Shown in pieces: positions 32,948-43,741 of a DNA stretch of 64,000 nt. The stretch spans positions 226,001-290,000 of the forward strand of contig WPIO01000184.1 in assembly GCA_009760855.2 (NCBI GenBank), read 5' to 3'. Position numbers and translations under genes: made by a program. Origin of the DNA: Cristatella mucedo. Taxonomy: Eukaryota; Bryozoa; Phylactolaemata; Cristatellidae. Position 1 is the stretch's first letter. Every line of letters starts with the position of its first letter. The notes beneath the pieces were generated by a model. It was not told the origin of the DNA, made no database searches, and saw nothing but the letters and a program-made list of their open reading frames with translations.

Positions 32948-35037
32948 CAGTAGCCTCCCTCTTAAGTACGCACCCGTTTAAGTATGCATCCCGATTGAGT
33001 ATGCATATTTTCCCCTATTACTCTGGGCTCAAGATTTATTAATTAAACATGTCGTGAATCGTCTTTTGGTGCAGGTTTTGAAGTTTCTTGCGCTTGACTG
33101 TGAGGGAGACCGCTCAGATCTTGCTCTGAAATGATTCAAGCTATTTCTTGAGATCGTTGAATGTATCAACAGCTTCAATTTGAACTTCAGTGCGGAGCAG
33201 CAGCTGGTCCTCGATTTCGAGAACCTGCTTATAAAGGGATTCGAACCGCTAAAATACAACTTCACTTTCTAAACCGGCATTGAGATCTTGAAGATTAACG
33301 ACGTCCTCATCATCCATCACACTGTCAACAATCTTCATCGACACCAAAAGCTCGTCAACATCTTCCAATACCGCAGCAACATTTTCTTCGTTGTTCTTGC
33401 CATCAATGTGAACGAAGTCTTCCAGTTCTGGTGAAGCTATAGATAAATTCAATGTTTCGAAAGCCTTCGAAAGTTTGGTACCCACATCTTCAACATTGCT
33501 ATCAGCCTCTAGTTGTGGTTCTAAAGTCATTAGTTCGGCCTTGACGAAAGTATTTTTGATCGAGCTTGGCAAAACAGAATCACAGACTTTTTTCACATAA
33601 ATTGAAACATCCAGCAGGTGCGCTGGGTTCCCGTAAAAGACCCCTGCAGCACCTTGCCACAATCTCCGCCCCCTGATCTTTCTTTCGAATTTTTGTCTCC
33701 TCGTCAAGTTCATAAAAGTCAAGAACATCCTTGAGATGCAAATATGTATATCGCCTTTTCAGAGCTGCAATTATTCCCATCTCACAAGGCTGTTTCCAGC
33801 TTGTACAATTCGGGGGAAAGAAAACAAATCGAATATTGTCGCGTTGGAAGGCTTCAACATGTCCCGAAGCGTTGTCCATCAGCAATAGAACGCGACGTCC
33901 TGTTCGTTTTTTCACTTCTGGAAAAACACCTCATTGAACCACTTCCAACGGGTTCCTACATCCATCCAAGCTTTGCTTGATTGAAATAAGGAGCTGGCCA
34001 ATTCTGGTCTTTAATACAAGCTGGTTCTTTGGGTTTCCCGATAAAAGCGCAAGAAATCTTTTGAGTTCCAGTTGCGTTAGCGTAAACAATTAGAGAAACT
34101 CGATCTTTCGCCTTCTTTTTGACTCTATTGGTTGAAATATCCTCGTCTGGCATAAGAAGACTATATCTTGGAAGCAATCAGAAAAACCGGTCTCGTTCAT
34201 GTTTTAGACATTTTCAAGGCCTTATTACGTGATAATGCGTAGAGGTTTTCTGAAGTACCTCGCAATTCCGGATCGTTATTGTTGACTTCTGCCCCCTCTC
34301 TGTGAAGGAGAATCTTCTGCAATCCACACCGAACTCTGAATTGACTTAGCCATTGCCAAGATGCCTTAAAATCTAATTCCAAAATTGGGAGGCTGGAAGA
34401 AATGCTTTTCGCTTTTGGTATGGCTAAGGATGGTGGTACAGGAAGGCTGGCACGACGCATGCTGTCAATTCAGACAAAAAAAGCATGTCCTCAAGCTCCC
34501 CAAATCGTCCAACTGACGCACGAAAAATCTTCTTCTTAGTCTCTTCAACCATCAGGGCAGATCGTTCTTGGATCGCTTCATGGTTCTCCCAAATCTTTTA
34601 GATGGCGCATTCACTAACGTCGTACTCCAGCGCTGTAACTCTCTTACTGGGAGCAGACACTTTGCCTTTGCTTCGAGATGATTTCGTAGCGTCGAGACTC
34701 GTCGAGGCGCTTGGCCTTTGGCTGCTTTGACATCGTAGCAAAATTGAAGCTGTAAAGAACGGAACGGATTTAAGGAACCAGACAGGTGAATCAAAGGACA
34801 AACAGAAAGCGGAAACAAGGAAATGCGAGGCAAGTCAATAACAAGCAACGCACAGATGTTGAATGAATCCGTCAGATCGGGCGTGCGCGTCACAATACAC
34901 ACCGTGCTGCCCCCGGCACAGGCAAGCGCTCCGGGAAGCTCGCGGCATACCAAAAAGTATTCACCTACCGGCTAAGTGCGCACAAACTTTGCAGGTTCAA
35001 GTTGCGTATTTAAACTGGAGACTACTGTACCGTTACG
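32948..35037 (-). mobile_element. pogo/Tigger-like DNA transposon with inverted repeats
   Basis: The left end CAGTAGCCTCCCTCTTAAGT (32948) and the right end, reverse complement CAGTAGTCTCCAGTTTAAAT (ending 35037), are terminal inverted repeats, both continuing with ACGC. TA follows the right end as expected for a TA target; the left flank is GA, probably mutated. Three related blocks of about 17 bp (TTAAGTACGCA, TTTAAGTATGCA, TTGAGTATGCA) sit next to each other at the left end. The transposase is on minus. Confidence 0.85.
33040..34750 (-). pseudogene. Tigger/pogo transposase, inactivated
   Basis: From about 34740 on minus: degenerate N-terminal helix-turn-helix region, SALMVEETKKKIFRASVGRF, CENPB-type second DNA-binding region near 34300-34460, then the DDE core: NMNETGF at 34190 (Asp expected in NxDETG), MPDEDISTNRVKKKAKDRVS, LLLMDNASGHVEAF (second Asp intact), FFPPNCTSWKQPCEMGIIAA (Asp expected where Glu is). 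An acidic C-terminal tail with EDVDELL and DDEDVVNLQDL ends near 33249, with further out-of-frame sequence to 33040. At least three frame changes join these pieces. Two of three catalytic Asp residues are changed. Confidence 0.85.
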
Positions 35038-35485
35038 AGCGCTCTGTTGGCGGCCTAATTACGTCCAGACGCGGAAGCTGCACGTCGCATTTTTAATGGC
35101 AGCTGAACAACGTGCTGCCTGATTGCTGAGGACCCTTTGCATTCGTCTTTGCTTGATTTATTTATAGCAAATTTTTGGAGAACTTTCAAGCTGAAAGACG
35201 GAGTTCTTTATTTGCTTGTTTGACTTACGTATACAAGCGCTAGCTTATCTTTGAGGTCAAAATTAGTTGCCTGCTGCACCTATTTTTGCGATTCAGCAAA
35301 ATCCCCACATAAAACTTTGCAAACTTTAAGACCTACCTTAATCAAAATTGAGAAAGTTAGCAAATGCTATTCTTCTTACCTTCTGCTAGTCGTGACTAAA
35401 TGCTTGGACCATGTGTGTCTCGAGGCAGTAGTGGTACTAGAATAGCTAGCCTATCTCAGCATTAAAAAGTTTTTATCTTGAGATA
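35038..35485. other. No recognised gene
   Basis: AT-rich flank of the Tigger element; nothing recognisable. Confidence 0.5.
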
Positions 35486-35635
35486 ATGGGTATCCTAAAA
35501 AGTATTACGTCAGCCCTGGAAAAACAGTCAGAAATGGCTACGCAAATGGCACGCCTTAACAGCAGTCAGATTGAAGTAATGCTTCGACTTGCGAAAGGCT
35601 CTAATCTTAACGCTAATGATGGAGGTGGACTTTAA
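35486..35635 (+). CDS. Short open frame with amphipathic-helix character (49 aa)
   Basis: ATG at 35486 to TAA at 35633-35635. The peptide contains ILKSITSALEKQSEMATQMA and SSQIEVMLRLAKGSN, consistent with one long helix. A similar stretch, SSQLRVMLRLVEMS, occurs at 56969-57005, so this is more likely a repeat or TE remnant than a host gene. No function assigned. Confidence 0.25.
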   Translation: MGILKSITSALEKQSEMATQMARLNSSQIEVMLRLAKGSNLNANDGGGL

Positions 35636-35720
35636 CTTACTTCTGCTAATCTAAAAGATGTCAAGCGCGATTATGTATAGCATCGTATAGATGGTGCTAT
35701 ATATAATCGCAATATATAAT

Positions 35721-35769
35721 GCGCCTGTCCTATAGCATTATCTATAGGACTGCTATAGGACGCAGGCGC
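35721..35769 (+). repeat. Imperfect palindrome able to form a hairpin
   Basis: GCGCCTGTCCTATAGC (35721-35736) pairs with GCTATAGGACGCAGGCGC (35752-35769), with a 2-nt bulge and a loop of about 15 nt. Further TATAG and AATATATAAT inverted pieces lie just upstream. Confidence 0.75.
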
Positions 35770-36089
35770 AGGCCAATGATGGAGCCTGGAGAATGGGGAA
35801 GCCAGATATTAAGCTTGAGAAGACCAAGCTATTGACTTTCATCGAAGGAGAGCTCAAAAACGGCTGCCAAGATCGCACGCGTCCGATCAATTAGCCGTGA
35901 CGGTCGATGCCACGGTATACCATCCCTAACCTTAGATTGGGATCTGAAGAAATAGCTACCTTTGGAGGCAGCTTCCTAATGAAACCGACAAAGTTTAGGA
36001 CGTTGTCAGAAACGGCAACTAAATTCCAAGCACTCAGTGAAGGTCGTTAAACAGCATTAAGCAATTAAGGCCTTCTAGTCCAGCCGAAT

Positions 36090-36190
36090 GCTTGGGACGT
36101 CCTATGAGTATCGGCTCTGCTGTATTGTCGTTAACTTTAAGAAAATTTGCCGACATCCAGAAACGAATGTCTGCAAGGAAAGCATTTATT
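36090..36190 (-). mobile_element. LINE-B internal scrap, minus strand
   Basis: GGGACGTCCTATGAG, GTATTGTCGTTAACTTTAAG and TTTGCCGACATCCAG match 2525-2625 of the first LINE-B copy (region encoding LNDDKTKLLLIGHPK). Confidence 0.65.
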
Positions 36191-36799
36191 GTATCGGTTT
36201 TTCATCTTATTAGTAATATGTATCTTTGATGTTGGGTAGAATCTTCGGCTATTGGTATTACAACTCCTTGAACAAATTGTAGGTGAAGAAATTACCTTAA
36301 ATCTATTTATTGTATTGATTTGTTCTACATTATCTGTCGAACTTGATAATTGATTATTGATTCTGTTAACTTGTTCGAGATATACTGAGATGATTTCACG
36401 GCTAGGGAATTGAGTGCACACAGCATTGCACGAACAACGGCTCCGAAATAGACTCTGCTATAGTTTCAAATAGGCCAAGGTGTTTAAACGGATCATCGCT
36501 GTAGCCTCTAGCTCACTAAACTCCGCTCTCATCCTTCATCTGGTCATGCGGCGATCTCGAGGCTAGCGCTCGAATAACGGCAGCTTGCATTGTCTACCCT
36601 TTAGAACAAAGTCTCACGAGCCAACTGCAGAACTAATAATTGCACAGGGTCACCATAGATACAGCACAAAAGAGGGGATCCTAAGTCACCCTTCCGGTCC
36701 GTCAGTACCTGGCCAAGTTGCCCAAGTTGCCCAAGAACACCGGCACACTATCTTCCATAGGTGGCAGGGGCTGCATGATGGAGCAGCTGCCTGCAGCCT

Positions 36800-36950
36800 T
36801 AGCTTGACCTAGTGCTTAAGGGGCTCGCCTGTTATGGCCGAGGTGAAGGTGAACGCTTCCGGAGAGCAAGGTCGTGGGTTTGAGCTACTAGGCATTTGTG
36901 AAGCGCCTGGATAGAGATTAAGTTCTCGCAGGGGCGCTATACGTATTAGG
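36800..36950 (+). mobile_element. SINE-1, plus strand, diverged
   Basis: A-box area GACCTAGTGCTTAAGG, B-box area GGTCGTGGGTTTGAG, tail GAAGCGCCTGGATAGAG, ATTAAGTTCTC and GGGGCGCTATACG. It has an insertion of about 20 bp between the boxes relative to the consensus. Confidence 0.75.
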
Positions 36951-37254
36951 TGTATTTTCTATTTTCCTGCGGTGCCAGTATTAACGAACCAATAGCGCTA
37001 AGAGAGACACTAGAAGCCAGCATGACAAAGGGGTTACAAAACGGAATGAAGCTGGCATTTTACATAAATGACCAGATAGCCACTGTCTCAGCTCTAGTCC
37101 ATAGCGCCTGGCCGGAGAGTTCAGGAGCGTCAGGACTGCGTGGCTCAAAATACGACTACTGAGCAACCCAGACCCTGTGCCACAAGACGCATCTGAACTA
37201 TCGTATCTGAACTGCTGACAGTTTGCCTTTAAACGCAGAAATCAAACGACAAAC

Positions 37255-37460
37255 TTTCTTAAATTGAATAATGACAAAACTAACTTACTAGTTATGGGAA
37301 ATCCAAGCGTGATTCAGAAATTGGAAAGGCTAACGCTCAAAATCGGCTCTGCCAACAAATCTCCTGTAGCATCTGCACGAAATCTAGGTGTCATGCTCCA
37401 AAGTGACCTCTCGTTAGACGACCACATCAGCTCCACAACAAAGTCTGCCTACTTCAGCAT
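37255..37460 (+). mobile_element. LINE-A ORF2 piece, plus half of a rearranged copy
   Basis: Reads LNNDKTNLLVMGNPSVIQK, LTLKIGSANKSPVASARNLG and LDDHISSTTKSAYF, then joins abruptly to minus-oriented LINE-A. Confidence 0.8.
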
Positions 37461-37795
37461 GCAAATGTGGTTAGTGGCAGCACGCACAGTGTCAGAACGC
37501 ATAAGCACATGAAGGACGAATCATAGGGACCCACTAAATGCTGTTCTAAATAGGTATGTTTTTAAATTCTTTTTAAATGTGGTCAGGTCAGTGGATGTTG
37601 TGAAGCAAGTCGGGGGTGAGTTCCAGGCCTTGGGAGCATACGAACTAAAGGCATGGTCTCCAAAGGATTTCAGGATCGTATGAGGTATTGGTAAAATGTT
37701 GGATTCCGAGAAGTGGCTGGTACGATGTTTGGCCTGGTGGGGAGTAGATCTGAGAGATAGGCTGGAGCCAAAGAATAAAGTGACCTAAATGTGAG
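37461..37795 (-). mobile_element. LINE-A piece, inverted half of a rearranged copy
   Basis: Reverse complement of the C-terminal ORF2 and the start of the 3' UTR (AGCATGCAAATGTGG, GGGACCCACTAAATGCTG, CCTTGGGAGCATACGAAC, GATAGGCTGGAGCCAAAG). The 3' hairpin and (ATT)n are missing, so this is not a simple twin-primed insertion. Confidence 0.8.
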
Positions 37796-38904
37796 CAAAA
37801 AGATTTTATGGAAATGGCTGCTTTGCCGCAGCCCGATTATTTAGGGGCGCTTACTGGGCCAGGACATCAGAGGCCATACCGTGAGAACGTACATGCGAAA
37901 ACGTCAAAACTTTTGTGAGCAAACCCGGAGCAGCGCTCCTTACAAATCGAAATCATAAGTGGTTGTGTGAAGCTTTTTTTTTGGAAATGACAGCTATATC
38001 ACAGTTCAACTGTGTAGGTTCACAAGTGCAGTTTAAATATGCAGGCAGGCTTGCTGGCCAGACCGTTGAAAGCACGAGGAGGCTGATGCACATCAGCAAC
38101 AAGTTTGCTGGTTTGACCCTGAACACTATTCCGTACTATTTAAAATCAAACCGCAGTTTTGTAAGTTTTATTGGAGAAATTACCGCAGTGCTTTGCAGTG
38201 TGTAGTTTAATTGCCGTCATGCACTGCACATAACATAAGACTGTCGTATTGACAGCGCCACAGCTCGAGCCTCCGCTCTGATTCAAGCAGCCAAGTTGCG
38301 AAGTCATCACTGACTTAAAAATGCTCAAGAAATATTGCTGTAGGCCACCGCCACCGCCATCCTATCACTCGCAGTTTAAGCCCAGGCCAATTACTGCTGA
38401 AGTAGCTTTTAGTTTGATTGCCGTCGCGCACTGCACATAACACCAGCCGACGAGCAACACCACCAGTTTATTCGACCACGCACCGAGCCGGCGGAAGCGT
38501 CACTGCCCTCCCGCCGACGTTCGTTCGCTTTTCTCGGCTGCGGTATCGGTACGCTGCGCTCTGATTCGTTAGCGTTGTTGCTAACGCCTAGCTGCGCTCC
38601 GATTGGCTAGCCGGTGGTCAAGAGGGCCAATCGGCCTAGTACTGGCAGATAACATTTAGGCGTGGTATTCTCGCAGGCTGGGGAATGCATAAACGAAACC
38701 ACACAGTGTATTGGTTCTTCGGGGGACGCCGCTACAGCACACGACGAAGCACCCCGGCCCTCATTACAAATCCTTGCCAAAGTTTGACCGTGGGAATTCC
38801 AGTCCTTTGAAAATATAGGAATCGGTTCACAAAAGAGTGCATTCTAACTTTTTTAACTTGTAATAACATACAAAAATAATAGTGTATGGCATTCACCGAG
38901 TATG
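37796..38904. other. No recognised gene; short direct repeat and GC-rich patch
   Basis: TAGTTTAATTGCCGTC...ACTGCACATAACA at 38201-38236 recurs at 38409-38441. 38450-38650 is GC-rich with an inverted CCAAT pair (38600-38608 and 38627-38635). No coding exon recognised beside it. Confidence 0.45.
38600..38635. promoter_or_regulatory. Inverted CCAAT-box pair in a GC-rich patch
   Basis: CCGATTGGC (38600-38608) and GCCAATCGG (38627-38635) are exact inverted copies, each containing a CCAAT/ATTGG core, in a GC-rich stretch. A GTTAGC...GCTAAC inverted pair lies about 20-30 bp upstream. Promoter function is inferred from motifs only. Confidence 0.3.
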
Positions 38905-38975
38905 CAGACGTAAAGCGCCTAGAAAGAGATTGAGTTCTCTGTGGGCGCTTTATCAAGGGTATTATTATTATTATG
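38905..38975 (+). mobile_element. LINE-A 3' tail fragment
   Basis: GTAAAGCGCCTAGAAAGAG, ATTGAGTTCTCT and GGGCGCTTTATCAAG followed by (ATT)n. No upstream LINE sequence. Confidence 0.8.
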
Positions 38976-40299
38976 CAGTTGCTAATACTGTTGCCACACT
39001 TTGCGTGCGGTTTTAGAACTAGGCCGCAAACACTGCGTTCGTAGCGGCGCTAGAGCTTCGTTTCCGTGGCAGACTTTCCTCCAGATAGACGCTGAATTTC
39101 CTCTTAGTTAGGGCGTTTGCGAGACAGATTTAGTCCCGCCCACGTCTGGTTCGATGGCCGACTTAGTCCCGCCCACAGCCCATGCTTTAATCTAGGAGGC
39201 TGGTATGAAAAAGGGTTTTCCGGAGACGCCAAGCTAACCCAGGCAGACGTTGATCTCGCCGCTGCAGTCATCATTGTAGAGTGGTATGAGAAGAATATAA
39301 ACAAAAGTCAAATTAGAATTAAAAAAAATCTTTTTGGGGAAAGGAAACGGTAGCAAGTAATGTGCGCCACTGCGAGCGTGGGTGTATAGTGCGAAGTAAT
39401 GTTCTCCGTTACGGGTTAGTAGGTGGATTTGATAAACAGACGCACGGCGTATACTATTTAGAAAAGGCTGAAACATTTGGTTCAACTCGTAAGTATGCCC
39501 TATTCAATTACTTGCTCTGAACGCCTCAATATAACTCGAGCGCTCGAACGTCAGCAATTTAATTTAGCCTTGGGTGTAGGTGGTGAGCGCCGGGGTTTTG
39601 ATTGATCAGTTGGACCAAAAAGTTAAGACAGACTCTCCTTGTGGTAAGATACTGACTTGGCTCCCCCCAAAATGTGTGACGTATGATGAAGCAGTAGCCC
39701 AAATCTGTGGGAAATCTTCCAAACTGTGGGAAAGGCGGTAGTGTAAACGTAGCTTAACCCCCCCCCACGCCCCCTCTGCCACACCCCCAGCCTGTAAGCC
39801 GTAGAGGATAGTTGGGGGGCCCCTGAACGACCATAACACCCAGCCGGCACCAGCCAAACGCCGACGTAATTCACTGCCATAGTTATTGAACCACAACTGT
39901 CCCTTGTAGTAACTAGCCGCCAGGGCACCTGATGGTCAATCGTGGTTATCCCCTCCTCCCCAGGGATCGGATGGTGCTCCTGTGGCGCTGCAAAGGTGGC
40001 CTTGGGGGGACAGCAGCAATTCAGCGTGTCTCTGGACTAGGAACGTGCACTGTGTATAAGATAGGTGGACCAACGATTCGTGTGTGAAATGCGGTGATAG
40101 TCTTGTATTGCAGTTTACGCAATACTTGCTCAGCTGTAAGTAGGAGCCGTGCTTGTGCCGCTCGCTTTGAAACTGGTCAGGTGCAACGAGCATGCTCGTC
40201 AGCCAGCTAATGGTGGCATGGGCATTAATTGCGATTGCCGAAATATGCTTAGTCTTAGCTTACTGTGTCCCAATCTTTGGTAAGGCGGTAGAATAAGGA

Positions 40300-40400
40300 T
40301 AATAATAATACATTGTATAGTGCCCTTAGATAACTTAATCTCTTTCTAGGCACTTTACATCGCCGCAAAGGCATCGTGATCGAATGGTTAATAGTAGAAT
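40300..40400 (-). mobile_element. LINE-A 3' tail, minus strand
   Basis: (AAT)n, GTATAGTGCCCTTAG, ACTTAATCTCTTTCTAGG, CACTTTACAT and GATCGAATGGTTAATAG match the minus-strand LINE-A tail. Confidence 0.75.
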
Positions 40401-40805
40401 AAGTTCATACTCACTTTGTTGTTGGTTAGTTGTGCTGTATTAGGCTTCCTCCGACAGCGCTATGCTATCGCTGCTGTCGAACACTCGTCCCTTGCTGTGG
40501 CTCTGATATAGACGGCTCTAAAGTAATAATAATAAAAACGCATCTATTTGCCACAGCTTTTAGTGGGTCCCTGGGAATAGACTTTTTTGTGCTTATGCGT
40601 GCTAGCACTGTGCATGCTGCCACTAATCATACCTGCATGCTGACCCTGTGCGTGTCAACCCTAAGGAAGCGTGACCGAATGGTTCAACTGACTTAGTTGT
40701 CGGTTAGTTGTGCTTTATTAGGCTTCCGACAGCTGTATGCTATCGCTGGTGCTGAACGCTCTCCCTGGCTGTGGCTTTGAAATGTACTGCTCTAAAGTAG
40801 GGATG
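40375..40805 (+). repeat. Direct duplication of about 140 bp around a LINE-A piece
   Basis: 40378-40520 and 40670-40805 share GACCGAATGGTT, GGTTAGTTGTGCT, ATTAGGCTTCC, GCTATCGCTG and GGCTCTAAAGTA-type blocks. A third related copy is at 62495-62600. Between the first two lies a LINE-A fragment (40530-40655, +) lacking its 3' tail. Confidence 0.6.
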
Positions 40806-41427
40806 TAAACTGGTTATGTTAAGGTATGTGTGCTCTGAATTGTTGCCGTGCTCAGCTGCAACCTAGTGCCAGCTTGGGCTGTCTGTCAAACAGCCCCCTA
40901 TCGACTATAAGATGCCCTGTGACTCACCGTTAGGCCTCTCAATTGTCTTGCTTAAGCCTGCCTATCGGGATTAAGTTTCACTTCAGGCATTCCGTCATGC
41001 CGCGCACTCCTCCAACTCTGGTCGATTATTTGTACTCGTAGCAACGAACTTCTGATCCCCCGAGACCCATGCCTTTATTTACAACACTTCAAATGCTCGG
41101 AACTACCGACTGGAATCTCGTGTTCTCCTGATATGAACATATCAAAAAGAAGCCAAAAGATACTAGTTCCGAACAGCCTCTGCTCTGTCGGAGTGAAGAG
41201 TCCTTCTAGATGGTTTTGCTTAATGAACTATGTTGCATGACTAAGGGCCAACAGGCACTTTAAGTATAGTGTCAAAGTGTGCCCATCCTCTTTTGTGTGC
41301 TTTGGTTTACTGTGGGGGATTGAATGATTGTTACTTACTGGGGTTCGACTAACTGTGTCTTCAGGTCTGTTTTTCCTTTTGCATGCTTGCCTTAGTTTAT
41401 TTATTATATTTGTGGGCATCATTGCCG

Positions 41428-41590
41428 TGCTGGTCTGGTCTAGCAGTTAAGGTGCTGGCCCCAACCAAGGTCTGGCCGAGGTCATGGGCTCGCGATCACC
41501 GTGGTATATGTGAAGTGCCTGAATAGAGAATAAGTTCTCTTAGGGCGCTTTACAAATTATTTCTCTTGCGGCGCTATACAAATTAATTTT
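41428..41590 (+). mobile_element. SINE-1 with duplicated tail
   Basis: TGGTCTAGCAGTTAAGGTGC (A box), GGTCATGGGCTCGCG (B-box area), GAAGTGCCTGAATAGAG, then TCTCTTAGGGCGCTTTACAAATTATT followed immediately by a second TCTCTTGCGGCGCTATACAAATTA, so the distal tail is present twice. Confidence 0.8.
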
Positions 41591-41599
41591 ATCATACAA

Positions 41600-41655
41600 G
41601 TAGCAGCTTAGGGCGGCTGGAAAGAATGTGTCGCAGTCGGCATCAGGAGAATATA
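41600..41655 (-). mobile_element. LINE-B scrap, minus strand
   Basis: GGGCGGCTGGAAAGAATGTG, CAGTCGGCATCAGGAGA matches 1867-1910 in the first LINE-B copy. Confidence 0.55.
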
Positions 41656-42186
41656 TATTTTTGACCGTGACATTTCACATGATGGTTTCTTTGCTGAAAG
41701 TAATTCCACTTCTGCCAACTGTTGTGTGCCCCGTGAAAATATATTTTTCTGTGACAACGTGCAGTGTGCTGTTATGTGTATGCCTCGTATGCTGCTGTTT
41801 TACATTGGTGAAGGGATGGCTTGCATTTTGTTTGTTTTTATTGCCACAGCTTCTGTTTGCATGTCACCTTGTCAAGTTCCTTGCCCTGTGTGTCAAAACA
41901 TTAACACGGCTAATCGGCAGTAATTAAACTGACCTTGTCGTTGTCCAAATGCATGTCTTGCTTCGGTTGCTGTTGCCAGGGTCCATGAACTGAGAATTTT
42001 CAAAAGAAGGCAGACTCAGAGCTACCTCTGCGGCCGAACTCGCGTGGCCGAAGCCACGCCTGTTTGGTATCGCTAGCATTGTCTCCTGACACCCTGCTGG
42101 CGTTACATGTATAAATTATATTAGATATATAAATTTTTTTCTTGAGTGCCTCTTATCTCGCCTGGGCATCGCTGGCACTCCTGTCC

Positions 42187-42298
<112 letters not shown>

Positions 42299-42395
42299 CT
42301 TGCTCTCTCTATCTCTCTTTCTCGTTGCTCTTGCTCTCTCTATCTCTCTTTCTCGTTGCTGCTTGAATTGTTGATATCCTGCATTTTCATGAGAT

Positions 42396-43190
42396 CAAAC
42401 TATCTGAAATTAAATGACGGTACAAAACCTGATTATTTGTAATGATCAAACCTAGCATGACTCGGAAATTGGAAATATCCATTTAGAATAAATGTAGCCA
42501 GCATCTGCACGAACTCGATATGTCCTGTTCCACTCTGACCCGTCAGGAGACCATAGCAGCTACATAGTCAAGTGTGCCTTCTTTCAGCTGCTTAATATCC
42601 GTGCATTTTTGTGACACCCCTTCTTGACTTATGTAACTCACTGCTTTGGCTCCAACAGTTGGTGCAAAACTCTGTAGCCATGTTTGTCTGTCGTGAGCGT
42701 TGCAGTCCCCACATTTCATTGCTTCTCACTGACCTGAACTAGCTGCTAAGTAAGCAGCAAATCGACTTCCAAGGTTTTGTCACACAAGTTTAGGTTCCTT
42801 GATTTTTTTGGTGCAGCCCAACTATCAAAATTAATCCCTTGCCAAACCTGGATACTGTACCGCCTGCTTTTCTGAGTCAAATCTTTTAGCTTTTTCTCGG
42901 CCAACCTCAAACCCTTTGGAGACCAAACCTCTGGTTTGTTCTTTCCAAAGCCTGAAATGTACTCTGGACTGATTTCTCGCCATCCCCTTGACATAAAAAG
43001 TAGAAAAAAAATAAGGTAAGGACACTTGTGTCTCACAGCATTTGCTGGGTTCACGGTGAATTTCCCATGTACTTATGCCAGGTGGAACTGCTCATATTAT
43101 CACTGACCATGTTGTCTTGGAATCCTTATGGCCTGTGTAAAGTGCCGAGAAAGAGATTTTGTTTGCTTGGGTGCTATACAAATATGAGTT
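42396..43190 (+). mobile_element. LINE-A-related copy, strongly decayed
   Basis: Resembles LINE-A from the ORF2 NNDKTNLL region (42400) through CATCTGCACGAA, TTGTCTGTCGTGAGCG, TTGTCACACAAGTTTAGG and CAAACCCTTTGGAGACC to GTAAAGTGCCGAGAAAGAG and GGGTGCTATACAAAT. Its 3' UTR is closer to that at 47229-47455 than to standard LINE-A, suggesting a subfamily. Confidence 0.7.
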
Positions 43191-43199
43191 GAGTTACAT

Positions 43200-43410
43200 C
43201 CACACTTAGTCTTAGGATGCTGCTTGTCGACCAGCCCCCCCCACCTGCTGTTCTCTTTCTGAGATGCCATGAGTTTCTGCTACCTAACTTGATTGACGAA
43301 ACAACTGCGTCTGCAGCCCAATGTCTGGTCCCAGCATCATGGTAATAGGCTGCTGTGAAGCCACTCCCTAAGACGGTGGCATTCGACAAGGAAAACTCTT
43401 GCAACTTGCC
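43200..43410 (+). repeat. Segmental duplication upstream of zinc-finger gene 1
   Basis: Aligns with 47465-47640 plus 47807-47845: CTGTTCTCTTTCTGAGATGCC, GAGTTTCTGCTACC, GTGTCTGCAGCC-type blocks and GGCATTCGAC. AGGAAAACTCTT here is continuous, whereas the other copy has a SINE-1 at that point. Confidence 0.7.
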
Positions 43411-43741
43411 CTCTTGTTTGTTCTTTTTGTCTCCAGTTTGTCTATGGCCTTTTATATCAGCTACCCTGACTTTTCCTAACAAGTTAAAAAGCTGAAGCAT
43501 GTGCTGTAGCATCTCAAAGCCTGTGTGGCAACATAATTTGTTTCCGTGCATTGAGTGTCTCGTGGAAAAGCACACATGTACACTAAACGTCTGTACACTT
43601 GGGCGATGAGAACGGTGACATGACTGTGTGCGCTCGTGTGTGCAAAGAACTTCCCAGAATGTAGGAAATAATTTGTAAGTATGAGGTGCCCTCGTTATCA
43701 AACTCGTTCTAGTGCCAGTTATTTGAATTGTATACTGTGTG

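Noticed and set aside
37255-37795. Classical twin-priming product
   Set aside because: The sense 3' tail required by that model is absent.
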